Source of the DNA: Planctomycetota bacterium
GTDB lineage: Bacteria > Planctomycetota > Phycisphaerae > WQYP01
DNA length: 10,623 nt
Reading direction: 5' to 3'
Assembly: GCA_021828925.1 (NCBI GenBank)
Contig: JAJZCT010000059.1
Location: 1 to 10,623, forward strand
Positions within the stretch are counted from its first letter, which is position 1. The number at the start of each line of letters is the position of its first letter. The notes beneath the pieces are model-generated. The model saw only the letters and a list, made by a program, of their open reading frames with translations. It was not told the DNA's origin and made no database searches. Positions 6,159 to 10,623 of the stretch are shown here, piece after piece. Position numbers and translations under genes: made by a program.

Positions 6159-9131
6159 TTAAGCTCCTTCATCCAACTGGGTTTTACCGGACGCCTTATT
6201 CCGCATCGTCACATGGTCTATACATCGGTTCATTTCCGTTTGAACTTTGTTCCATGCGGCTTTGGCAAGGTCCTCGTGGCCCCGGTCCCGGCAGATAATC
6301 TCCAAGTCTTTTGCGGCTTGCCGCAGCGCCTCGGCAAAAAGACAGGCGGCTGTGCCCTTGATGGCGTGCGCCGCCCGCCGGGCCGCGTCCCAATCCGGTA
6401 CAGCCATTGAGTCATTAAGTTTGATAATCTGTTCTCGGCCCTGCCCGATAAATTGCCCCAACAGCTTCTCCACCATTGATTGATCATTCAAGAAATACTC
6501 GTTGAGCCTCTTAAAATCAAACGCTGCTGCCGCGCAAAGCGATCCCTGCGAAGATGAATCCGAAGCATTCACCGGCACCGGCGACGCCCCCGCTGCGGGT
6601 GAATTTAATCCGGGATTATCAATTAATGACACCACTGTCTGCACCAGTTCCGTGCGATTCAACGGCTTCGTCAAGAACGCATCCATGCCGGCCTCCAGAG
6701 AATTTCGGCGATCCAACCCCGTGGCGTTGGCGGTCAGTGCGATAATGGGAATCCTCGCCTTTCCGAAACTGCTGAACACCGCGCCGGCAGATTCAAGTTT
6801 GCGAATCTGCCTTGCTGATTCAAAACCGTCCATCACCGGCATCAGACAATCCATGAATACCAACGCATAGGGTTGTCGCTTCAACGCGTCCACACATTCC
6901 TGCCCCGTGCCCACGACATCGCAGGGCAGCATTAACCCCGAAAGCACTTCACGAATGACAAATTGGTTAATTTCGTTATCTTCCGCCACCAGCACCCTCA
7001 GGCCCTGATAGCCTGGAGGCAGTTGAAGTTTTTCCAGTCGCCCCACTTGCGACGGGCTGACCATGGTCGCATCGGAATTGACCAGCCGCAGAAGCAGATC
7101 AAACAATTGCGACTGTCTTACCGGTTTTCCCAAAACCCCGCTAAGCCCGAATTCCTGCTGTATTTCCGCACTGATGTGGGTGTCCGGCCGAGCCAGTGCG
7201 ATAATATTCGGTGCCCGCATATCCGCCTGCGCGTGCATGAGCTTGGCAATTTCCAACGCGTTGAGTTCCGGCGGTTGATGCTCCACAAACAGCACATCAA
7301 ACGGGCGAACACTATTGGCCCGTAGCAGTTGGTTGCATTCTTCCAGCGACGCCGCAGTCTCTACCTCTATTTTCCAGTACTGCAACTGGTGCTGAAGTTT
7401 GTCACGTCGGACGGGACTGGCCATTAACAGCAATATCCGCTGCCGGTGCAGAGCTTCCGGGATCGCCTCCGCGTCCAGCCATACCGATTTCCGCCGCTCC
7501 AGTGGAACCGAGAACCAGAATGTACTGCCTTGGCTTATCTGGCTTTCGGCCCCAATTGTCCCGCCCATTAACTCAACAAGTTGTCGGCTTATCGCCAGCC
7601 CCAAGCCGGTTCCGGGATGGACTGTGTCACCCACATGATGCACCTGCGCAAATGCCGTAAATAGTTTCTTTGCATCTTCCGGAGCAATGCCCGCGCCGGT
7701 GTCATGAACTTCAAACTTCGCTAAGACTTTACCCTCCGCCAAATCCACTGCGGAAAGTTTCACCCAGACATCACCTTTATCCGTAAATTTAATCGCATTG
7801 CTGATCAGATTCATCAGCACCTGCCGCAGCCGTACGGGATCACCGCGCACCAGTGATGGAAGATCCGGCGCAATGTCATAGCCCAGTTCAAGTTTTTTCC
7901 GCATAGCGGTAGAGAGCATCAGATATACCGTATCTTCGGCGCATGCTCGCAAATCAAAATCTACCGGCTCAAGTTCCATTCGACCGGCTTCAATTTTGGA
8001 GAAATCCAGAATATCCGTTATCACCGCCAGCAGCGCGTCGGCGCTGGTTCTGGCTACCTGCGTATAACCGCGCTGCTGACCATCCAATGATGTTTCCGCC
8101 AGCAGTTCCATCATGGAAATCACGCCGTGCAAAGGGGTGCGTATTTCATGGCTCATATTGGCCAGGAACTGGGATTTAACCGAGGCCGACGCCTCCGCCG
8201 CCGCTTTTGCAATTTCAAGTTCGGATTTAGCCTGTTCCAGTCGCAACATGGTTTGCTGGCGCTGGGCATTAAGCCGGTCCATAACCATGGCCGCAGCCCA
8301 AACAAAAGCGCCAAATACAAGGATCTGCAGCACCGCCGCCGAAGCAGCCGACGCCGGCATTCCAGAAATATGCAGCCGAAATTCGCAAAAAATTCTCAGC
8401 CACCCCAGGAATACCGGAAAAACTATCAGCGGTGGCAGCAGCCGCCGCATGATCATTCCGCCTGGACTGTTTCTAAGAAATTGCCGAACAATCGGTAAAT
8501 GCTCGTCGAGTGCTGAAATTCCCACCAGCAAGAGCAGCATCGCCGCCGCCGTGTGCATGGCGGTCGGTATATCTTCCCCCCGCACAGGGTGTCCGGAAAC
8601 CGTAAACAAATAATTGGCAATGCCGTACAGCGCCGTCAACAGCAGACCAACCAAAGCCACGCCCGTAACGTGCCGCGTGAAAGTTTTCCGCCAGACCACA
8701 CTCATTACGCCTATGCCGCCAAATAACAACCCAGCGGCGGTATTGGGTGCCATACGGTTGGGCGCGAAGGGCACTTTGGTAAGCTCTTGGGCAAATAATA
8801 GTGAATCAAGGTGCAGATTCCCCGCGCCCAGATACGCCGCCAATCGCAGCACGGCAACCAACGCCACAATGCCGCCGATGGCGGTAATTTCCCACTTTTG
8901 CGCCAATGTTGTTTCCACGTGGAAGGCCAGAAAGCCAATCGGGACCGCCAGCAGGAAAAAGCTGATTGCCACCGCCGGATTCATGGGAATCATACCCGGC
9001 AATATACTTGTGAGTACCAATTCGCCCGAGCACCAGCCCGCCAATACCAGCAGACTTATCGCGCAGATTAACGCACTGGCCCAAACGCTGATCCAGTGCA
9101 GTCGGGGGCCGGACTTATCCAGAAAATCCAT
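6159..9131 (-). CDS. Membrane hybrid sensor histidine kinase with pseudo-receiver, receiver and HPt domains
   Basis: The 990-residue protein starts with about eight hydrophobic segments (14-34, 52-70, 84-101, 131-146, 154-176, 190-206, 232-249, 264-284) and has no large periplasmic domain. A short coiled coil (about 287-315) leads to HisKA with His328 (NMSHEIRTP). The ATPase domain (about 430-545) has the N box around Asn445, DTGAGI at 477-482 and GTGLGL at 507-512. A degenerate receiver (about 564-684) has lost the acidic pair and carries Glu617 at the phospho-Asp position. The second receiver (about 711-836) is intact, with Glu717-Asp718, Asp761 and Lys822. A Ser/Ala/Pro linker and an HPt domain with His922 (AHAIKGTA) follow. 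The predicted relay is H328 to D761 to H922, then to Asp51 of the HD-GYP partner. The ATG at 9129-9131 has AGGA 9 nt upstream. The signal sensed is unknown; with so little outside the membrane it may be sensed within the bilayer. Confidence 0.94.
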   Translation of the reverse strand: MDFLDKSGPRLHWISVWASALICAISLLVLAGWCSGELVLTSILPGMIPMNPAVAISFFLLAVPIGFLAFHVETTLAQKWEITAIGGIVALVAVLRLAAYLGAGNLHLDSLLFAQELTKVPFAPNRMAPNTAAGLLFGGIGVMSVVWRKTFTRHVTGVALVGLLLTALYGIANYLFTVSGHPVRGEDIPTAMHTAAAMLLLLVGISALDEHLPIVRQFLRNSPGGMIMRRLLPPLIVFPVFLGWLRIFCEFRLHISGMPASAASAAVLQILVFGAFVWAAAMVMDRLNAQRQQTMLRLEQAKSELEIAKAAAEASASVKSQFLANMSHEIRTPLHGVISMMELLAETSLDGQQRGYTQVARTSADALLAVITDILDFSKIEAGRMELEPVDFDLRACAEDTVYLMLSTAMRKKLELGYDIAPDLPSLVRGDPVRLRQVLMNLISNAIKFTDKGDVWVKLSAVDLAEGKVLAKFEVHDTGAGIAPEDAKKLFTAFAQVHHVGDTVHPGTGLGLAISRQLVELMGGTIGAESQISQGSTFWFSVPLERRKSVWLDAEAIPEALHRQRILLLMASPVRRDKLQHQLQYWKIEVETAASLEECNQLLRANSVRPFDVLFVEHQPPELNALEIAKLMHAQADMRAPNIIALARPDTHISAEIQQEFGLSGVLGKPVRQSQLFDLLLRLVNSDATMVSPSQVGRLEKLQLPPGYQGLRVLVAEDNEINQFVIREVLSGLMLPCDVVGTGQECVDALKRQPYALVFMDCLMPVMDGFESARQIRKLESAGAVFSSFGKARIPIIALTANATGLDRRNSLEAGMDAFLTKPLNRTELVQTVVSLIDNPGLNSPAAGASPVPVNASDSSSQGSLCAAAAFDFKRLNEYFLNDQSMVEKLLGQFIGQGREQIIKLNDSMAVPDWDAARRAAHAIKGTAACLFAEALRQAAKDLEIICRDRGHEDLAKAAWNKVQTEMNRCIDHVTMRNKASGKTQLDEGA
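6164..6169 (-). promoter_or_regulatory. Ribosome binding site of the HD-GYP gene inside the kinase gene
   Basis: AAGGAG on the minus strand forms part of the kinase codons for Glu-Gly-Ala before its TAA (6159-6161). It sits 9 nt before the ATG at 6152-6154. A ribosome ending the kinase would be placed at the next start, so kinase and regulator are probably translated in a coupled way. Confidence 0.7.
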
Positions 9132-9214
9132 CTTCCAACGTCCTCATGAGCATAGCCCACAGTCTGAGGAAATCGCCCGACTTCTATTCACCGCAAACTG
9201 ATGGCGCGATTCGC

Positions 9215-9270
9215 GTTTGCGCCCGGTCTTTCAAGGTGGTTTGCAGCATTGGAGAAAGACCGTTGCGAAC
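9215..9270 (-). promoter_or_regulatory. Stem-loop in the kinase gene leader
   Basis: A perfect 9-bp stem (CGGTCTTTC at 9224-9232, GAAAGACCG at 9254-9262) closes a 21-nt loop. Outside a small internal loop, GTTTGC (9215-9220) can pair with GCGAAC (9265-9270), one pair being a G-U wobble. On the minus strand the structure would lie in the 5' leader of the kinase mRNA, about 85-140 nt before its start codon and shortly after the predicted transcription start. It has no following U-tract, so it is not a standard terminator. It could be a regulatory leader, a protein-binding site or a stability element. Confidence 0.45.
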
Positions 9271-9291
9271 CGAATCGTTCGTCACGTTTGC

Positions 9292-9297
9292 ATTATA
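9292..9297 (-). promoter_or_regulatory. Possible -10 box for the kinase/HD-GYP operon
   Basis: A perfect TATAAT on the minus strand lies about 160 nt before the kinase start codon. The -35 region at normal spacing (GGCAAT, 9315-9320) is poor, and a TTGTTA at 9310-9315 is only 12 nt away. The promoter would separate the kinase operon from the tRNA upstream. Confidence 0.4.
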
Positions 9298-9342
9298 CGC
9301 ATAAAGGAATAACAATTGCCAGCGAAATGTTGCTGTGATTCT

Positions 9343-9356
9343 TGTAAAAAAAGAAA
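9343..9356 (-). terminator. T-rich tract directly after tRNA-Ala
   Basis: Right after the discriminator base the minus strand reads TTTCTTTTTTTAC. There is no separate hairpin; the tRNA acceptor and T stems themselves could play that part. Termination here would isolate the tRNA from the kinase operon, but leaky read-through cannot be excluded. Confidence 0.3.
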
Positions 9357-9429
9357 TGGAGACGACCGGGATCGAACCGGCAACCCCTGCCTTGCAAAGG
9401 CAGTGCTCTCCCAATTGAGCTACGTCCCC
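9357..9429 (-). tRNA. tRNA-Ala (anticodon UGC)
   Basis: The minus strand folds into a standard 73-nt cloverleaf. The acceptor is GGGGACG/CGTCTCC with discriminator A73, the D arm is GCTC/GAGC, the anticodon stem is CTGCC/GGCAG around loop TTTGCAA, and the T arm is GCCGG/CCGGT with loop TTCGATC. The anticodon TGC (plus-strand 9394-9396) reads alanine GCN codons. The acceptor has the G3-U70 wobble pair, the main identity element for alanyl-tRNA synthetase. The 3' CCA is not encoded, so it must be added after transcription. The gene lies alone, upstream of and in the same direction as the kinase operon. Confidence 0.97.
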
Positions 9430-9724
9430 AAGAATGTCCATCCTACCAAACGCAAGGGCTAAGGCAAGAGGCGTACATAATATCTTTCGCAAAAGTCAAC
9501 CGCCACGGATGCAAATATCCAACCATTGAGGCGAAAATCCTACTGATTTTCCGCATGGCGACCCGCTGCCTATTATAAAGGCAGAAAAAAACCAAAACGT
9601 GGCATCAACGGTCGCAGGCGTCTATTTATCAGGCAGCAGTCTACATTCACAGTTCAAATCCAGTCGAGAATTCCGGCAACAATTCGGAGCGAAATACATG
9701 AGCGCATGCACCCGTCACATGTCA

Positions 9725-9738
9725 TGTAACTTGTTACA
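9725..9738. promoter_or_regulatory. 14-bp operator-like palindrome (TGTAAC-TT-GTTACA)
   Basis: Six-base perfect arms flank a 2-nt centre, and the right half overlaps TTGTTA (9731-9736). That sequence lies 17 nt from TATTTT (9754-9759) and 15 nt from TATATT (9752-9757), a plausible promoter pointing to the NifA-like gene about 220 nt away. A dimeric regulator bound here would cover the -35 box. I cannot name a regulator from the sequence. Confidence 0.4.
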
Positions 9739-9843
9739 GCATCTACAGTTATATATTTTATAAAGCTCGACTTTATCGCGTTTATTCCCCCGACCGCCAA
9801 TTATTTCAACAGCCCAGACCACTTGCGCACGGCGTTTGCATAG

Positions 9844-9849
9844 TACAAT
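9844..9849 (+). promoter_or_regulatory. Possible -10 box of the NifA-like gene
   Basis: TACAAT matches five of six consensus positions and lies 130 nt before the ATG. The upstream TTGCGC (9823-9828) at 15-nt spacing is a weak -35 box. It is an alternative to the AT-rich promoter near 9752-9759, and both could be used. Confidence 0.3.
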
Positions 9850-9857
9850 AGCACTAA

Positions 9858-9885
9858 GAGCACGTCTGTATATTCGGACCTGCTC
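9858..9885 (+). promoter_or_regulatory. Stem-loop near the 5' end of the NifA-like mRNA
   Basis: GAGCA (9858-9862) pairs with TGCTC (9881-9885). After one C-C mismatch, GTC (9864-9866) pairs with GAC (9877-9879) around a 10-nt loop. If TACAAT at 9844-9849 is the -10 box, transcription would start almost at the base of this hairpin. A role in mRNA stability or control is possible, and so is chance. Confidence 0.3.
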
Positions 9886-9979
9886 CTGCTGGTTCACGGC
9901 GGCAGGCCCGGGCTTGATGTGTTGGAAGCTCGAAGGTGCGGATGGAATTTGCCGTTGGCGATAGCGGAGGTTAGTTTTG

Positions 9980-10623
9980 ATGGATCGCGCCGAACTGGAA
10001 CTTACAATTCTTACGGAAATTGGCCGTGCGCTCTCATCGGGCTTGGATCTGCACGCCGTTTTTGATCAGACCATGCGCGTTCTCGCGGATCGCTTGGGTA
10101 TGGAACGTGGTTCCATGGTGCTTCTGGATTCGGCCACCGGAAAATTGCAGATCGAAGCGGCGCTGGGCCTGACCGCCAATGAAATTCAACGCGGTCGATA
10201 TGATGTCGGCGAAGGCATCACCGGGCAGGTGGTGGCCACAGGTAAGGCGCGGGTGGTTGCCGACATCAGCAAGGAAATTCAATTCCTCAACCGCACCGGT
10301 GCCCGCGTGCCGGTGCCGGGCCGCGTGACGAGCTTTATTTGCGTGCCGATACTTATTGAATCCAAGGCCTGCGGGGCCTTGTCCGTTGATAAACAATTTG
10401 TCGATGAAGAAACGCTCAATAATGATCAGCGATTTCTGGAAATCATTGCGGCATTTATTTCCCAGGCCATCAAAATAAATTCTATCGTCGCCAACGAGCG
10501 TGAAGAATGGTTGGAAGAACGCCGCCAACTCCGCAGCACCCTGCAGAGCAAATACAAATTTGACAATATCATCGGCAGTTCGCCCACCATGCTGGAAGTT
10601 TTTGACACCATCGCGCAGGTGGC
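9980..10623 (+). CDS. NifA-like sigma-54-dependent activator: GAF domain and start of AAA+ domain (3' partial)
   Basis: The gene starts at ATG 9980-9982 with GGAGG (9966-9970) 9 nt upstream and runs open to the window end, giving 214 residues. Residues about 5-165 form a GAF sensor domain with the pattern YDVGEGITGQVVATGKARVV at 74-93, then FLNRTGAR at 102-109, SFICVPI at 118-124 and GALSVDK at 132-138. This pattern is typical of the NifA/Anf group. A charged helical linker (about 168-192) leads to DNIIGSSPTMLEVFDTIAQV at 195-214, the standard opening of the AAA+ domain of NtrC-class activators that drive RNA polymerase with sigma-54. The Walker motifs, the GAFTGA sigma-54 contact loop and the C-terminal DNA-binding domain lie beyond the window. 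NifA-like proteins outside diazotrophs regulate other functions. No nif gene is visible here, so I do not assign the symbol. Confidence 0.88.
   Translation, partial: MDRAELELTILTEIGRALSSGLDLHAVFDQTMRVLADRLGMERGSMVLLDSATGKLQIEAALGLTANEIQRGRYDVGEGITGQVVATGKARVVADISKEIQFLNRTGARVPVPGRVTSFICVPILIESKACGALSVDKQFVDEETLNNDQRFLEIIAAFISQAIKINSIVANEREEWLEERRQLRSTLQSKYKFDNIIGSSPTMLEVFDTIAQV

Larger units (their letters stand above)
9430..9979. other. Intergenic region between tRNA-Ala and the NifA-like gene, no convincing gene
   Basis: This 550-bp stretch holds no reading frame with both a start and a ribosome site. A 60-codon frame on the minus strand (9715-9897) starts with GTG, lacks a Shine-Dalgarno sequence and resembles nothing I know. 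Visible elements are a weak possible tRNA promoter on the minus strand (TTGACT at 9494-9499, TATGTA at 9474-9479, spacing only 14), a short hairpin CTGCCT/AGGCAG at 9566-9584, the 14-bp palindrome at 9725-9738 next to an AT-rich block (9750-9764), a -10-like TACAAT at 9844-9849 and a hairpin at 9858-9885. The divergent arrangement makes this the control region of both flanking genes. Confidence 0.6.

Noticed and set aside
5811..6410. Plus-strand reading frame of 199 codons opposite the HD-GYP and kinase genes
   Set aside because: It lies antisense to two clearly conserved domains and reads as a Ser/Ala/Ile/Arg-rich shadow with no known motif. The same holds for the 166- and 195-codon plus-strand frames at 8113 and 8614 opposite the kinase gene.
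9184..9492. Minus-strand reading frame of 102 codons across the tRNA
   Set aside because: It is a translation of the tRNA gene and its flanks (the VAQLGEH...AGSIPV pattern is the usual artefact of translated tRNA genes).
9566..9590. Hairpin CTGCCT/AGGCAG followed by an A-run, considered as a terminator
   Set aside because: On the plus strand it is followed by A rather than T, and on the minus strand the T-run precedes the stem. The stem is only 6 bp.
9715..9897. Minus-strand reading frame of 60 codons upstream of the NifA-like gene
   Set aside because: It has a GTG start, no ribosome site and no recognisable family, and it overlaps likely control elements.
1..10623. Search for CRISPR arrays, insertion sequences, toxin-antitoxin or defence genes
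   Set aside because: No regularly spaced direct repeats, transposase or integrase motifs, or paired small genes were found. Apart from the two edge-cut genes, every long frame is a complete gene of known family or a shadow of one.

Overview
The window is an ordinary-looking chromosomal stretch from a Gram-negative-type bacterium. It carries nine protein genes, two of them cut by the window edges, and one tRNA. A hybrid phosphorelay kinase, an HD-GYP regulator, a NifA-like sigma-54 activator and a group I biotin ligase sit together. With the palindrome at 1799-1837, which resembles small dispersed repeats I associate with planctomycete-like genomes, this makes the PVC group (perhaps Planctomycetota/Phycisphaerae) my best guess. 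That guess is weak, because no marker gene here fixes the phylum.

Left part (1-2416). The tail of a membrane protein is followed by a TIM-barrel protein of the sugar-isomerase fold and a biotin--protein ligase (birA), both on the plus strand and overlapping by 4 bases (ATGA). birA converges on a minus-strand DNA-3-methyladenine glycosylase gene (mpg). A near-perfect 17-bp-arm palindrome fills the junction, abuts the birA stop codon and supplies the mpg stop codon.

Middle (2429-5090). mpg is the second gene of a minus-strand pair behind a FucP/GluP-type sugar:H+ symporter gene, 12 nt upstream. A 250-bp divergent intergenic region separates that pair from cysK (cysteine synthase A) on the plus strand.

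Right part (5102-9429). A minus-strand two-gene signalling operon encodes a 990-residue membrane hybrid histidine kinase (membrane domain, HisKA, HATPase, pseudo-receiver, receiver, HPt) and a REC-HD-GYP protein predicted to hydrolyse cyclic di-GMP. The Shine-Dalgarno sequence of the second gene lies inside the last codons of the first. Upstream of the kinase, on the same strand, are a structured leader, a consensus -10 box and tRNA-Ala(UGC).

Far right (9430-10623). About 550 bp without a convincing gene holds possible regulatory sites. It is followed by the start of a GAF + AAA+ sigma-54-dependent activator resembling NifA, cut by the window end.

I do not see a mobile element, CRISPR array, defence cassette or clearly new multi-gene system. 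The more interesting points are the palindrome that ends mpg, the apparently inactive metal site of the TIM-barrel protein coupled to birA, the Glu-substituted pseudo-receiver and triplicated membrane motif in the kinase, and several uncharacterised leader or operator-like inverted repeats.
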